NCBI RefSeq assembly: GCF_014200505.1
Contig: NZ_JACHBX010000004.1
Span: 434,001-498,000 of the forward strand
DNA length: 64,000 nucleotides
Source of the DNA: Massilia aurea
GTDB lineage: Bacteria; Pseudomonadota; Gammaproteobacteria; Burkholderiales; Burkholderiaceae_D
Reading direction: 5' to 3'
Shown here: positions 1-13,240 of the stretch, one piece after another
How the letters are laid out: each line of letters opens with the position of its first letter
Position numbering within the stretch: position 1 is the stretch's first letter
The notes under the pieces: model-generated
What the model saw: the letters and a program-made list of their open reading frames with translations, nothing else
The model's database searches: none
What the model was told of the DNA's origin: nothing
Made by a program: the position numbers and the translations under genes

Positions 1-3993
<3,993 letters not shown>

Positions 3994-4010
3994 CGCCGTA
4001 GCGACGGCGT

Positions 4011-5504
4011 TCAGTCGTCGTTCGCGTCGTCCTTCTCGTCCTCTGCCTTCGCCACCACTTTCTTCACCACCGCAAAGCGCTCCAGCGTGCGCTGTCGCGC
4101 CGCGTCGTGCTCCACGACCGGCGCCGGATAATCCCGTCCCAGCACCACCCCGCGCTCTGCCAGCACATCCGGCTTCACCAGCCACGGCGCGTGAATCTGC
4201 TTGCCGTCGAGCTTTGCCAGTTGCGGCAGGTAGCGCCGGATGAACTCCCCGCGTGCGTCAAAGCGCGTCGATTGCGTGACCGGATTGAAGATCCGGAACC
4301 ACGGCTGCGCATCGCACCCGGTCGACGCCGCCCACTGCCAGCCGCCGTTGTTCGAGGCCAGCTCGTAGTCATTGAGCTGGCGCGCGAAATAGCGCTCGCC
4401 GCGGCGCCAGTCGATCCCCAGATCCTTGGTCAAAAAGCTCGCCGTGACCATCCGCAGCCGGTTGTGCATGAAGCCCGTCTGGTTCAGCTGCAGCATCGCC
4501 GCATCGACCAGCGGATACCCGGTGCGGCCCTCGCACCAGGCCGCGAACAGTGCGTCGGCTTCGGCCCCGGTTTCCCACTCGACTGCGTCGAACGCCGGCT
4601 TGAACGAACGTTCGACCACGTGCGGGTTCTGCGACAGCACCATCGCGTAGAAGTCGCGCCAGATCAGTTCCGACAGCCACACGGACGCACCGGTCCCGCC
4701 GGTGCCCGACTGCACCATGTCGCGCGCGCTGCGCACCAGATGGCGGATGGACGTGGTGCCAAAGCGCAGGTGGGCCGACAGCCGTGACGTGCCTTCTTCG
4801 GCCGGGAAGTCGCGCGCACGGCCATAGTCGGCCATCTCGGTCACAAACGCCTCGAACATCGCCTCGGCCCCATCCATCCCGGCAGGCAGTGGCGGCTCGC
4901 CCGACGTGAAGCCGATGTCTTCCAGGGCCGGCAGGGCGGCCGGCGCACCAGTGGGCGGCGCGAACGCATCCGCATGGGCATCGACCGGGTAGGTGGCCAG
5001 CGTCTCGGGATGGGCCGCCAGGCGCTTGAGCCAGGCATTCTTGTACGGCGTAAACACGGAGAACACGCCACCGGCGAGCGTGAGCACTTCCTGTTTCTCG
5101 AAGATGACCTGGTCCTTGTAGGTATGGAAGGCGCAGTTGCGCTTGGCCAGTTGTTCGGCCACGGCGAGATCGCGGGCAATGGCCGACGGTTCATGGTCGG
5201 TGCCGGCATGCACGGCATCGATCCCGAGTTCTTCCGCTAAAGCAACGACTTCATCGCGCGCGCTGCCGTGGCGCACGATCAGGTAGCCTCCAAGGCGACG
5301 CAGTTCGGTGTCGAGCTGGGCCAGGCTGGCATGGATGAAACGCAGACGCCGGTCATCCTTTGGCAACTCATCGAGGATGTCGGTGTCGTACACGAACACG
5401 CAATACACCTGCTGCGACGAACGCAGGGCGTGGTGCAGGGGGGCGTGGTCGAACGCGCGCAGATCACGGCGAAACCAGACTAAAGACTTGCTTAAATTCA
5501 TCAT
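4011..5504 (-). CDS. phrB: Deoxyribodipyrimidine photolyase
   Basis: Light-driven repair of cyclobutane pyrimidine dimers, with FAD and an antenna cofactor. The N-terminal Rossmann-like photolyase domain begins LVWFRRDLRAFDH. The C-terminal FAD domain has TSRLSAHLRFG, LIWRDFYAM, GYPLVDAAM, MHNRLRM and NNGGWQWAASTG, all class I photolyase signatures. The product is about 497 aa, the usual length. The start is placed at the first of two adjacent ATG codons; an upstream in-frame TTG at 5519 is possible and no clear Shine-Dalgarno is visible. It is divergent from yqgE, with about 190 bp between them as a shared promoter region. A CPD enzyme is more likely than a cryptochrome because the FAD-domain motifs match closely. 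Confidence 0.93.
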   Translation of the reverse strand: MMNLSKSLVWFRRDLRAFDHAPLHHALRSSQQVYCVFVYDTDILDELPKDDRRLRFIHASLAQLDTELRRLGGYLIVRHGSARDEVVALAEELGIDAVHAGTDHEPSAIARDLAVAEQLAKRNCAFHTYKDQVIFEKQEVLTLAGGVFSVFTPYKNAWLKRLAAHPETLATYPVDAHADAFAPPTGAPAALPALEDIGFTSGEPPLPAGMDGAEAMFEAFVTEMADYGRARDFPAEEGTSRLSAHLRFGTTSIRHLVRSARDMVQSGTGGTGASVWLSELIWRDFYAMVLSQNPHVVERSFKPAFDAVEWETGAEADALFAAWCEGRTGYPLVDAAMLQLNQTGFMHNRLRMVTASFLTKDLGIDWRRGERYFARQLNDYELASNNGGWQWAASTGCDAQPWFRIFNPVTQSTRFDARGEFIRRYLPQLAKLDGKQIHAPWLVKPDVLAERGVVLGRDYPAPVVEHDAARQRTLERFAVVKKVVAKAEDEKDDANDD

Positions 5505-5695
5505 CGTGTGCGAGGTCAAGGCGGATCCAGATTTTACTGCCCATCATCGAAACGTGTGGCGCCCGAGGAATGCTTCCAATGGCCTCAGGGGCAAATGGGT
5601 GTAAACTGTCGAAAAGCGTAAGGTTGTTCTGCAGATACTTGGCAGCCGTTCAACAGAAGTAACAACGCGAGAGTGCGCCTTTTGAGAGCAATCGT

Positions 5696-6352
5696 ATGAA
5701 AAAAACCAAATTTGGCCAAACTCTTCCCATGCCGGGCATGCCCCGTGAGCAGGATGGCTCCCCCACCATGGCGGGCCCTGCAGCATCCGGTCTGAACCTG
5801 GCAAACCACTTCCTGATCGCCATGCCGTCGATCCAGGATCCCGTCTTCGGTGGCACCGTCGTCTATGTCTGCGAGCACAACGACAAGGGCGTGCTCGGCG
5901 TGGTCATCAACAAGCCGACCGACATGACGATGGAAACCCTGTTCGACCGTGTCGACCTCAAGCTGGCCGAAGGTTTGCGCGCCACCGTCGTCGACGAGCC
6001 GATCATGTTTGGCGGCCCCGTGCAGGACGACCGCGGCTTCGTGCTGCATTCGCCGGGTGGGCGCTATTCGTCGTCGCTGACCGTCACTGACGACGTCTCG
6101 TTTACCACCTCGATCGACGTGCTCGAGGCCGTCGCCAACGGCGGTGGCCCGGCGCGCATGCTCGTCTCCATCGGCTATGCCGGCTGGAGCCCGGGCCAGC
6201 TCGAAGAAGAAATTTCGCGCAATGGCTGGCTGACGGTGGGCGCCGACGCGCGCGTGCTGTTCGACCTGCCGATCGAAGAGCGCTACCACGCTGCCATCAA
6301 GCTGCTGGGTATCGATCCCCTGATGCTCGCCACCGAAGCCGGCCATGCGTAA
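5696..6352 (+). CDS. yqgE: YqgE/AlgH family protein
   Basis: A 218-aa protein of the UPF0301 (YqgE/AlgH) family, whose biochemical role is not established. Recognisable family segments are LNLANHFLIAMPSIQDPVF, GVLGVVINKPTDM, the FGGPVQDDRGFVLH stretch and GYAGWSPGQLEEE. The ATG at 5696 has GAGAG a few bases upstream. It leads a same-strand run of yqgE, ruvX, pyrR, pyrB and pyrC'; the yqgE-ruvX pairing is widely conserved in proteobacteria. Confidence 0.92.
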   Translation: MKKTKFGQTLPMPGMPREQDGSPTMAGPAASGLNLANHFLIAMPSIQDPVFGGTVVYVCEHNDKGVLGVVINKPTDMTMETLFDRVDLKLAEGLRATVVDEPIMFGGPVQDDRGFVLHSPGGRYSSSLTVTDDVSFTTSIDVLEAVANGGGPARMLVSIGYAGWSPGQLEEEISRNGWLTVGADARVLFDLPIEERYHAAIKLLGIDPLMLATEAGHA

Positions 6353-6378
6353 GGCGCTCCCATACAAGAAACGTGTGC

Positions 6379-6765
6379 ATGGTTGATATCGTTCTGGGCT
6401 TCGACTTCGGCATCAAGCGGATCGGCATTGCCATGGGCAACACCCTGACCGGGCAGGCCCAGCCTTTGAAAGTCGTCAGTGCGATCGACAACGCCACCCG
6501 CTTCCAGATCATTGGCGAGCTGATCGCCCAATGGCAGCCGGCGCGCCTGATCGTGGGCGAGCCGCGCCATCCCGATGGCGCCGAGCACGACATGACCTTG
6601 CGCAGCCGCCGCTTTGCCAACCAGCTGCATGGCCGCTTCAACCTGCCCGTCGAACTGGTCGATGAACGTTATTCGTCGGCCGTGATCGCTTCAAAGCGCG
6701 GCGACGTCATCGACGACAAGGCGGCCGCCATTATTTTGCAACAGTATTTTGACGCATCACGCTAA
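6379..6765 (+). CDS. ruvX: Holliday junction resolvase-like / pre-16S rRNA nuclease YqgF
   Basis: RNase H-fold nuclease of the YqgF/RuvX family, linked to 16S rRNA 5' end maturation and proposed as a Holliday junction resolvase. It opens with LGFDFGIKRIGIA, holding the first catalytic Asp, followed by VGEPRHPDG and VDERYSS, with a late Asp in the VIDDKAAAII segment. ATG 6379 is preferred over the in-frame GTG two codons upstream, giving 128 aa. It lies 26 bp after yqgE and 4 bp before pyrR, so cotranscription is likely. Confidence 0.92.
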   Translation: MVDIVLGFDFGIKRIGIAMGNTLTGQAQPLKVVSAIDNATRFQIIGELIAQWQPARLIVGEPRHPDGAEHDMTLRSRRFANQLHGRFNLPVELVDERYSSAVIASKRGDVIDDKAAAIILQQYFDASR

Positions 6766-6769
6766 CCCT

Positions 6770-7300
6770 ATGCCCACCAACAAACACGCATTCGATGCCG
6801 AAGCGCTCTACCGCGAGCTGCTGGCCCAGGTCCGCGCAGGCCTGGACGGCGTCGCCGAACCGGCCATCGTCGGCATCCATTCGGGCGGCGCCTGGCTGGC
6901 CGAGCGCCTTGCGCGCGACCTCGACCTGACGCACCGTCTCGGCTCCATCGACGTCTCGTTCTACCGCGACGACTATGCGCGCAAGGGCCTGCACCCGGAC
7001 GTGAAACCAACCCACATCCGCTTCGCGGTCGACGGCGCCACCGTGGTGCTGGTCGACGACGTGCTGCAGACCGGCCGCACCACGCGCGCGGCGATCAACG
7101 TGCTGTTCGACTACGGCCGTCCGGCCTGCATCCGCCTGGCCGCACTGGCCGACCGGGGCGGGCGCGAGCTGCCGGTGGCCGCCGATTTCGTCGGTGCCCA
7201 CACCGTGCTCGACGCCAACGAGTCGCTGTGCCTGCAGCGCGATGAGACAGGCCAACTTTCGCTTACCATCGAACAAGACAATGCCGATCCTGCACAATAA
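6770..7300 (+). CDS. pyrR: Bifunctional pyr operon regulator / uracil phosphoribosyltransferase PyrR
   Basis: Type I phosphoribosyltransferase, 176 aa, with the PRPP-binding motif [17 protein letters not shown] and the upstream segment [16 protein letters not shown] typical of PyrR. In Gram-positive bacteria PyrR is an RNA-binding attenuator of pyr genes; in proteobacteria its regulatory role is less certain and it may act mainly as a UPRTase. ATG 6770 is chosen over an in-frame TTG at 6749 that would overlap ruvX. Its 3' end overlaps pyrB by 20 bp, implying coupled translation. I see no obvious PyrR-type attenuator hairpin upstream of pyrB. Confidence 0.9.
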   Translation: MPTNKHAFDAEALYRELLAQVRAGLDGVAEPAIVGIHSGGAWLAERLARDLDLTHRLGSIDVSFYRDDYARKGLHPDVKPTHIRFAVDGATVVLVDDVLQTGRTTRAAINVLFDYGRPACIRLAALADRGGRELPVAADFVGAHTVLDANESLCLQRDETGQLSLTIEQDNADPAQ

Positions 7301-8255
7301 TCCGCAACTGAACAAAAACGGCGAGCTGCAGCACCTGCTCACCATCGAGGGCCTCAAGAAGTCGCACATCGACCACATCCTCGACACCGCATCGAGCTTC
7401 GTGGGGATCTCCGACCGCGAAGTCAAGAAGGTCCCGCTCATGCGCGGCAAGAGCGTGTTCAACCTGTTCTTCGAAAATTCGACGCGCACTCGCACCACGT
7501 TCGAGATCGCGTCCAAGCGCCTGTCGGCCGACGTCATCAACCTGAACATCCAGGCCTCGTCGACCACCAAGGGCGAGTCGCTGCTCGACACGATCGACAA
7601 CCTGGCCGCGATGCACGCCGACATGTTCGTGGTGCGCCACGCGCAGTCGGGCGCGCCGTACATGATTGCGCAGCACTTGAACCGGACCCGTTCGGATGTC
7701 CACGTCGTCAATGCCGGCGACGGGCGCCACGCGCACCCGACCCAGGGCCTGCTCGACATGTACACGATCCGGCACTACAAGAAAGACTTCACGAACCTGC
7801 GCGTGGCGATCGTCGGCGACATCCTGCACAGCCGCGTGGCCCGTTCGGACATCCATGCGCTGACCACGCTGGGCGTGCCCGAAGTGCGCGCCATCGGCCC
7901 GCACACGCTGCTGCCGGGCGGCCTGGATCAGATGGGCGTGCGCACCTTCACCAACATCAATGAGGGGCTGAAGGACGTCGACGTGATCATCATGCTGCGC
8001 CTGCAGAACGAGCGCATGAGCGGCGCGCTGCTGCCGTCGGCGCAAGAGTACTTCAAGAGCTACGGCCTGACGCCCGAGCGCCTGGCGCTGGCCAAACCCG
8101 ATGCAATCGTGATGCACCCGGGGCCGATGAACCGCGGTGTCGAGATCGACTCGGCGGTGGCCGATGGCAGCCAGGCGGTGATCCTGCCGCAGGTGACGTT
8201 CGGGATCGCGGTACGCATGGCAGTGATGAGCATTTTGGCAGGAACCCACGCATGA
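7281..8255 (+). CDS. pyrB: Aspartate carbamoyltransferase catalytic subunit
   Basis: Condenses carbamoyl phosphate with aspartate in the committed step of pyrimidine synthesis. The carbamoyl-phosphate motif [13 protein letters not shown], then [23 protein letters not shown] and [13 protein letters not shown] are the catalytic signatures. Start ATG 7281 lies inside the end of pyrR and gives 324 aa, normal for the catalytic chain. It overlaps pyrC' by 4 bp (ATGA). No pyrI regulatory subunit is nearby. The partner dihydroorotase homologue looks inactive, matching class A ATCases that assemble with a non-catalytic PyrC'. Confidence 0.95.
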   Translation: MPILHNNPQLNKNGELQHLLTIEGLKKSHIDHILDTASSFVGISDREVKKVPLMRGKSVFNLFFENSTRTRTTFEIASKRLSADVINLNIQASSTTKGESLLDTIDNLAAMHADMFVVRHAQSGAPYMIAQHLNRTRSDVHVVNAGDGRHAHPTQGLLDMYTIRHYKKDFTNLRVAIVGDILHSRVARSDIHALTTLGVPEVRAIGPHTLLPGGLDQMGVRTFTNINEGLKDVDVIIMLRLQNERMSGALLPSAQEYFKSYGLTPERLALAKPDAIVMHPGPMNRGVEIDSAVADGSQAVILPQVTFGIAVRMAVMSILAGTHA

Positions 8256-9547
8256 AACTCCATATCAAGAACGGGCGCGTGATCGACCCGGCGAACGGCG
8301 TCGACGCCGTGCAAGACCTGTTCATCGTCGACGGCAAGATCGCGGCGCTTGGCGTCGCCCCCCAAGGCTTCACGGCTGACCAGAGCATCGATGCGAGCGG
8401 CCTCGTGGTCGCCCCGGGCCTGGTCGACCTGTCGGCGCGCCTGCGCGAGCCGGGCTACGAATACAAGGCCACGCTCGAATCCGAGCTGCAGGCGGCGATG
8501 CAGGGCGGCGTGACCACGCTGGTCTGCCCGCCCGACACCGACCCGGTGCTCGACGAACCGGGTCTGGTCGAAATGCTCAAGCACCGCGCGCGCATCGTCG
8601 ACCAGGCCAATGTGCACCCGCTGGGCGCACTGACCGTGGGCCTGAAAGGGCAGGCGCTGACCGAGATGGCCGAACTGACCGAAGCCGGCTGCATCGGCTT
8701 TGCGCAGGCCGAGGAACCCATCCTCGACACCAACGTGCTGCTGCGCGCGATGCAGTACGCCAAGACCTTCGACTACACCGTCTGGCTGCGCCCGCAGGAC
8801 GCGCACATCGGCCGTGGCGGCGTGGCCCATGCCGGTCCGCTGGCCTCGCGCCTCGGCCTGTCCGGCGTGCCCGTGATGTCCGAGACCATCGCGCTGCACA
8901 CGATCTTCGAGCTGATGCGCTCCACGGGCGCGCGCGTGCACCTGTGCCGGATTTCGTCCGCTGCAGGCCTGGACCTGATTCGCGCTGCAAAGAAAGAAGG
9001 CCTGAACCTGACGGTCGACGTGGGCGTACACCATCTGCACCTGACGGACGCCGATATTGGCTTCTTCGATTCCAACGCGCGCCTCACGCCGCCGCTGCGC
9101 TCGCAGCGCGACCGCGACGCGATCCGCGCCGCGCTCGTCGATGGCACGGTCGATGCGATCTGCTCCGACCACACGCCAGTGGACGACGACGAAAAGCTGC
9201 TGCCATTCGGCGAAGCCTCGCCCGGCGCCACGGGCCTGGAGCTGCTGCTGGCGCTCACGCTCAAGTGGGCGCAGGACCAGCCGCACGGCGCGCAGGATGC
9301 ACAGGGCGCGCTGGCGCTGGCACTTGGCAAGGTCACCTGCGAGGCGGCGCGCATTGCCGGCCTGCCGGCTGGCACGCTGGGTGTGGGCGCCGCGGCCGAT
9401 GTCGTGCTGTTCGATCCAGCTGCGCGCTGGCTGGTCGACGGCAAGGCGCTGGCCAGCCAGGGCAAGCACACGCCATTCCTCGGCTACGAGCTGGCTGGGC
9501 AGGTGCGCGCGACGGTCGTGCGCGGCCGCGTGGCCTACCAGCGTTGA
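8252..9547 (+). CDS. Dihydroorotase-like protein, probably non-catalytic (PyrC')
   Basis: Amidohydrolase-fold homologue of dihydroorotase, 431 aa. The segment that is DxHxHLREPG in active enzymes reads [10 protein letters not shown], so both metal-binding His are replaced (Ser61, Arg63). Other usual His ligands also appear lost: WLRPQDAH where an H-x-E-D type segment is expected, and VHLCRISS where active enzymes have a CHVS-type motif. The terminal Asp (SDHTP) is kept. In Pseudomonas such PyrC' proteins are structural partners of PyrB, and the ATGA overlap with pyrB supports a fixed-stoichiometry complex here. A catalytic pyrC should exist elsewhere in the genome. Confidence 0.88.
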   Translation: MKLHIKNGRVIDPANGVDAVQDLFIVDGKIAALGVAPQGFTADQSIDASGLVVAPGLVDLSARLREPGYEYKATLESELQAAMQGGVTTLVCPPDTDPVLDEPGLVEMLKHRARIVDQANVHPLGALTVGLKGQALTEMAELTEAGCIGFAQAEEPILDTNVLLRAMQYAKTFDYTVWLRPQDAHIGRGGVAHAGPLASRLGLSGVPVMSETIALHTIFELMRSTGARVHLCRISSAAGLDLIRAAKKEGLNLTVDVGVHHLHLTDADIGFFDSNARLTPPLRSQRDRDAIRAALVDGTVDAICSDHTPVDDDEKLLPFGEASPGATGLELLLALTLKWAQDQPHGAQDAQGALALALGKVTCEAARIAGLPAGTLGVGAAADVVLFDPAARWLVDGKALASQGKHTPFLGYELAGQVRATVVRGRVAYQR

Positions 9548-9602
9548 TTCCACCACGGTGCGCGCTTCGCCTGGAGCGCGCGCCTTCACGGCGCCCACCA
9601 CA

Positions 9603-10346
9603 TTGAATATCCGGCTTGCCTGGCGCCTCGCGCGCGTTACCGTCCATCTGTGCGAAGGACTGGCGACGTGCGCGCTGGTGTTTCCCTTTGCCTCGCCCAG
9701 CCAGCGCGCGCGCCTGACGCGTGGCTGGTCCGCGCGCCTGCTGCGCCTGTGCCGCGTGCAGGTCGCGCCGGCGCTGGGCGTGCCCGCGCTCGCGCACGCG
9801 CTGGTGGTGGCCAACCACGTGTCGTGGCTCGACATCTTCGTCATCAATGCGTTGAGCCCGTGCCGGTTCGTGGCCAAGGCCGAGATTCGCGAATGGCCCG
9901 TGATGGGGCGTCTGGCCGCCGGTGCCGGCACCGTGTTCATCGCGCGCGGCAACCGGCGCGAGTTGCGCCACGTGTTCAAGGGACTGGTGGATGTGCTGCA
10001 GAAGGGGGAGCGCGTCGCGCTGTTCCCGGAAGGGACGACCGGCCTGCAAGGCCAGGTGCTGCCGTTTCACGCCAACCTGTTCGAGGCGGCGGTCGACGCT
10101 GGCGTGCCGGTGCAGCCGTATGCGCTGGCCTATGTCGGCGCCGACGGCGCGCACCATCCGTCCATCGAGTACATCGGCGAGACGACCTTTGTCGACAGCC
10201 TGTTCCGGATTTTGCAGGGACCGCCCGTCACGGCGCGCCTGACCTGTCTGGCGCCCCTGGAAAGCCTTGGTGCGCACCGGCGTGAACTGGCGCAGGCATC
10301 GCAGGAGGCGGTGGCGAACGCAGTAGCCACCGCAGTCCCACGCTGA
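9603..10346 (+). CDS. Lysophospholipid acyltransferase family protein (PlsC-like)
   Basis: Membrane-associated acyltransferase of the PlsC superfamily, about 247 aa. The catalytic NHVSWLDIF (HX4D) and FPEGTT motifs are clear, with the intermediate FIARGN block. The N-terminus is hydrophobic (GLATCALVFPF). The start is uncertain: TTG 9603 fits the conserved N-terminus, while GTG 9558 is an in-frame alternative; the larger frame upstream overlaps pyrC' and is not coding. It lies 55 bp after pyrC' and converges on apaH with a 1-bp gap. The substrate cannot be read from sequence; lysophosphatidic acid or ornithine-lipid type acylation are options. Confidence 0.85.
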   Translation: MNIRLAWRLARVTVHLCEGLATCALVFPFASPSQRARLTRGWSARLLRLCRVQVAPALGVPALAHALVVANHVSWLDIFVINALSPCRFVAKAEIREWPVMGRLAAGAGTVFIARGNRRELRHVFKGLVDVLQKGERVALFPEGTTGLQGQVLPFHANLFEAAVDAGVPVQPYALAYVGADGAHHPSIEYIGETTFVDSLFRILQGPPVTARLTCLAPLESLGAHRRELAQASQEAVANAVATAVPR

Positions 10347-10347
10347 T

Positions 10348-11196
10348 TCAGCGCTGCTTGCCGCCGTGCTCGCGGTATTCGGGACAATCCACCTGCAGCA
10401 GCGTGCGGTCATCCAGGCACACGGCCGTTAGCTTGCCGCCCCAGACGCAGCCGCTGTCCAGCCCGACCAGGTTGGGTCGCTGCACCACGCCTAGCGCGGA
10501 CCAGTGGCCGAACACCACCGTCACGTCCTGCGTGCGGCGCGCCGGCAGGTCGAACCATGGCAGCAGGTCGCTGCCGACCGGGCCGGTGTCGGATTCCTTG
10601 TGCTTGAAATCCATCGCGCCGTCTGGCGCGCACAGGCGCATGCGCGTGAGAGCATTGACGATGCAGCGCAGGCGCTCGATGCCCGTCAGATTGTCGTCCC
10701 AGCGTTCGGGCTGGTTGCCGTACATCTGGCTCAAAAAGTCGAGCCAGCCGTCGCCCTGCAGCATGCGTTCGACTTCACCGGCCAGCGCCATCGTCTGCGC
10801 GGCATCCCATTGCGGGGCCACGCCGGCGTGCACCAGCAAGTGATTGTCGACGAACATCGCCAGCGGCCGCGCGCGCAGCCAGGCGATGAGTTCATCGCGG
10901 TCGGGGGCGGCCAGGATTTCGTCGAGGGTGTCGGAGCGGCTCAGGCGCTGGGCGCCGCCGGCCACTGCGATCAGGTGCAGGTCGTGGTTGCCGAGCAGGG
11001 CATCGACGCGCCCGCCGCTCGATTCGTTGAGTGCTTTCATGCGCCGCAGCGCCATCAGCGATTCGGGGCCGCGGTTGATGAGGTCACCCACGAACAGGAT
11101 GCGCGCGTCGTCGCCCGCGACGAGGGCGATGCGGTCAAGCAGCAGCTGCGCTTCATGTGCGCAGCCCTGGAGGTCGCCAATGGCGTAAGTGGTCAT
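10348..11196 (-). CDS. apaH: Symmetrical bis(5'-nucleosyl)-tetraphosphatase
   Basis: Hydrolyses Ap4A to two ADP, limiting dinucleoside polyphosphates. It is a metallophosphoesterase: AIGDLQGC, FVGDLINRGPES and LLGNHDLHL hold the metal-binding Asp/Asn/His residues, with GVAPQWD and FGHWSALG downstream. The start at MTTYAIGD (11196) gives 282 aa, normal for ApaH. The gene is transcribed alone, convergent with the acyltransferase gene. Confidence 0.94.
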   Translation of the reverse strand: MTTYAIGDLQGCAHEAQLLLDRIALVAGDDARILFVGDLINRGPESLMALRRMKALNESSGGRVDALLGNHDLHLIAVAGGAQRLSRSDTLDEILAAPDRDELIAWLRARPLAMFVDNHLLVHAGVAPQWDAAQTMALAGEVERMLQGDGWLDFLSQMYGNQPERWDDNLTGIERLRCIVNALTRMRLCAPDGAMDFKHKESDTGPVGSDLLPWFDLPARRTQDVTVVFGHWSALGVVQRPNLVGLDSGCVWGGKLTAVCLDDRTLLQVDCPEYREHGGKQR

Positions 11197-11249
11197 ATTC
11201 TTGTTCTGGCAGAACATTGCCGTCCTGCTGCCTGGCGTTATGAAAAATG

Positions 11250-11264
11250 GAGCATATGATGCTC
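11250..11264. promoter_or_regulatory. Perfect 15-bp dyad between apaH and the WecA-like gene
   Basis: GAGCAT-ATG-ATGCTC lies in the 273-bp divergent spacer, 54 bp from the apaH start. It could be an operator or a small RNA hairpin. A possible -10 (TACAAT, 11367-11372) for the rightward gene lies further down, without a convincing -35. Confidence 0.4.
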
Positions 11265-11469
11265 TGGCGGATACTAAATGATTTTACGCGTCAGGGAAGT
11301 TTTTTGCGTCGCCGCGCAAGCGGGTGAAAACATAAATACGCGCGCCGGCATCCACGTCCAGTCCGGTACAATGAGGCCGGCTTTCCATTGATGAATAGCG
11401 TATCGTGGCTGCGCCAATTCGCTTCCTTCGCGGAGCGCTGCACAAGAATCGCTCCGAAAGAAAACAATA

Positions 11470-12564
11470 ATGTTCTCGTTTTTTGTCAGTTTCCTTTCCT
11501 GCGCATTGCTCACGCTGCTGGTCATCAAGACCGCGCGAAAACATGGCCTGGGACTCGATGGTGATTTTACCGGCGTACAGAAAAATCATACGCATGCGGT
11601 TGCGCGCATCGGCGGTATTCCCATCTTTCTGGCGGTGGTGGTGGCGTCCGGTTTATCCATCTTGCGCCAGCCGCAAATGGCGGCCTGGCTGGCAACCCTG
11701 ATTGCCTGCGCCACGATTGCCCTGGCCGGCGGTATTGCCGAAGACTATACGGGAAAGGTTTCGCCGAGCCGGCGCCTGTTCCTGACGATGCTTGCGGCAG
11801 GCTTTGGGTATTGGCTGCTCGATGCGCGTATTGGCCGCCTCGACTTGCCCTGGATGGTGGTGCCACTCGAATCCATCTGGATCGTGCTGCCATTGACGAT
11901 GGTTGCCGTGGCTGGCGTGGCCAATGCCATCAATATCATCGACGGTTTCAATGGCCTGGCGGGCGTGATCAGCATTTTCATGCTGCTGTCACTGTCGTAC
12001 GTCGCCTTGCAGGTGGGGGATATGTTCGTGCTGGTGGCGGCTTTGATCATCGCCGGGGCCACGGCGGGCTTCCTGATCTGGAATTATCCGGTCGGCCTGA
12101 TTTTCCTGGGCGATGGGGGCGCGTATTTCCTTGGCTTCCTGCTGGGCGAGCTGGCGCTGCTGCTGGTGATGCGCAATCCGGCTGTCTCTACCTGGTATGC
12201 GGCGCTATTGCTGATTTACCCTGCGTTTGAAACCATATTCTCTGCATACCGCCGCATGTTTGTGCGCGGCAAATCACCAACACTGCCCGACGGTATTCAC
12301 TTGCACAGTTTGATTTTTCGGCGCATCGTGCAATGGACCGTGGGGCCGCGCGAGGCCCGCGCACTGATGAAACGCAATGCCCGCACCTCGCCTTATTTAT
12401 GGCTGATTTCATTGCTGGCTGTGATACCGGCGACGGTGTTCTGGGAAAGCACGGGCGCATTGATGGTGTTCTGTCTGTTGTTCATAATCAGTTACCTCTG
12501 GTTGTACGGGCGTATCGTTCGATTCAAGTCGCCACGCTGGCTTTTTTTAAGCAAGAAAGACTGA
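11470..12564 (+). CDS. Undecaprenyl-phosphate glycosyl-1-phosphate transferase (WecA/MraY family)
   Basis: Polytopic membrane enzyme, 364 aa with about ten hydrophobic segments, that transfers a sugar-1-phosphate to undecaprenyl phosphate to start O-antigen, enterobacterial-type or exopolysaccharide assembly. Family motifs are NAINIIDGFNGLAG, FLGDGGAYFLGF and the cytoplasmic PDGIHLHSLIF histidine motif. MraY itself is unlikely because no murein genes are nearby. The gene is visibly less GC-rich than its neighbours, as often seen for surface-polysaccharide genes. It stands upstream of the H-NS-like gene with a 103-bp gap. Confidence 0.88.
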   Translation: MFSFFVSFLSCALLTLLVIKTARKHGLGLDGDFTGVQKNHTHAVARIGGIPIFLAVVVASGLSILRQPQMAAWLATLIACATIALAGGIAEDYTGKVSPSRRLFLTMLAAGFGYWLLDARIGRLDLPWMVVPLESIWIVLPLTMVAVAGVANAINIIDGFNGLAGVISIFMLLSLSYVALQVGDMFVLVAALIIAGATAGFLIWNYPVGLIFLGDGGAYFLGFLLGELALLLVMRNPAVSTWYAALLLIYPAFETIFSAYRRMFVRGKSPTLPDGIHLHSLIFRRIVQWTVGPREARALMKRNARTSPYLWLISLLAVIPATVFWESTGALMVFCLLFIISYLWLYGRIVRFKSPRWLFLSKKD

Positions 12565-12598
12565 CCGAATATTATTGTTGTAGTATATTGCGACATTT

Positions 12599-12631
12599 GG
12601 TGAGTATTCACCGATCGTCAGCAATTGCTGA
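12599..12631. promoter_or_regulatory. Two adjacent dyads upstream of the H-NS-like gene
   Basis: GGTGA-GTAT-TCACC at 12599-12612 is followed 5 bp later by the perfect palindrome TCAGCAATTGCTGA at 12618-12631. Both lie within AT-rich DNA 37-69 bp before the start codon, where an operator or a leader hairpin would sit. Confidence 0.45.
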
Positions 12632-12667
12632 ATCTGCATTCAATTTTTTAACGAACGAGGAACGATG

Positions 12668-12979
12668 ATGGATCTGTCGAATATGTCGGTAGGCGATTTG
12701 CGCAACCTGCAAGAACAAATCAAGCAGGAAATGAAAACGCGTGAAACCCAGGAAGTGCAGAAAGCACGCGAACAAATCCTGGCAATCGCGCAAAGCGTCG
12801 GCATGCCGCTGAAAGAACTGATGGCCACCACCGGCCGCGGTTCGAAAGGCGCGACCGTCGCCGTGCGTTACCGTCACCCGCAGGATGGCAACCAGCAGTG
12901 GACCGGCCGTGGCCGTCAACCAAAGTGGGTCAAGGAATGGGTTGACGGCGGCAAGTTGATCGACGACCTGCGCGTCTAA
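12668..12979 (+). CDS. H-NS histone-family nucleoid protein
   Basis: Small nucleoid-associated DNA-binding protein, 103 aa. The N-terminal half is a charged helical oligomerisation region (LRNLQEQIKQEMKTRETQ). The C-terminus carries the DNA-binding segment VRYRHPQDGNQQWTGRGRQPKWV, the H-NS AT-hook-like motif, typical of betaproteobacterial H-NS/BpH3-like proteins. ATG 12668 has GAGGAA at a good distance; the adjacent ATG 12665 is too close. It lies next to a lower-GC polysaccharide gene, the kind of target such proteins silence, though that link is only inference. Confidence 0.92.
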   Translation: MDLSNMSVGDLRNLQEQIKQEMKTRETQEVQKAREQILAIAQSVGMPLKELMATTGRGSKGATVAVRYRHPQDGNQQWTGRGRQPKWVKEWVDGGKLIDDLRV

Positions 12980-12989
12980 GCAGTCTTGG

Positions 12990-13066
12990 TGCTCCGCCAC
13001 GCGGAGCATGCGCCGCGCGCTTCTCCAGCGCCGGCGCCGATGGCCTGCTGCCATCGACTCCGGCGC
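12990..13066 (+). other. Two strong hairpins after the H-NS-like gene
   Basis: TGCTCCGC-CAC-GCGGAGCA (12990-13008) begins 11 bp after the stop codon. A longer hairpin, GCGCCGG at 13028 pairing with CCGGCGC at 13060 around an inner CGATGGC/GCCATCG stem, follows. Neither has an immediate T-run, so termination is plausible but not proven; mRNA 3' protection is another option. Confidence 0.45.
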
Positions 13067-13240
13067 CCATCCGCGGCCCCGGTGATTTCCCGATATTCCC
13101 CGTGTTATTCACCCTATTATTCCCCTATTTTTTCGTGCGGCTTACGGCCAGGCTTGCGCACGTGCGCCATTCCCCCGTCCGCCACGCTTGCCGTTACAAT
13201 AGTGGTTACTTATCAATCCTCCAATATTCCAGGAAACAAC

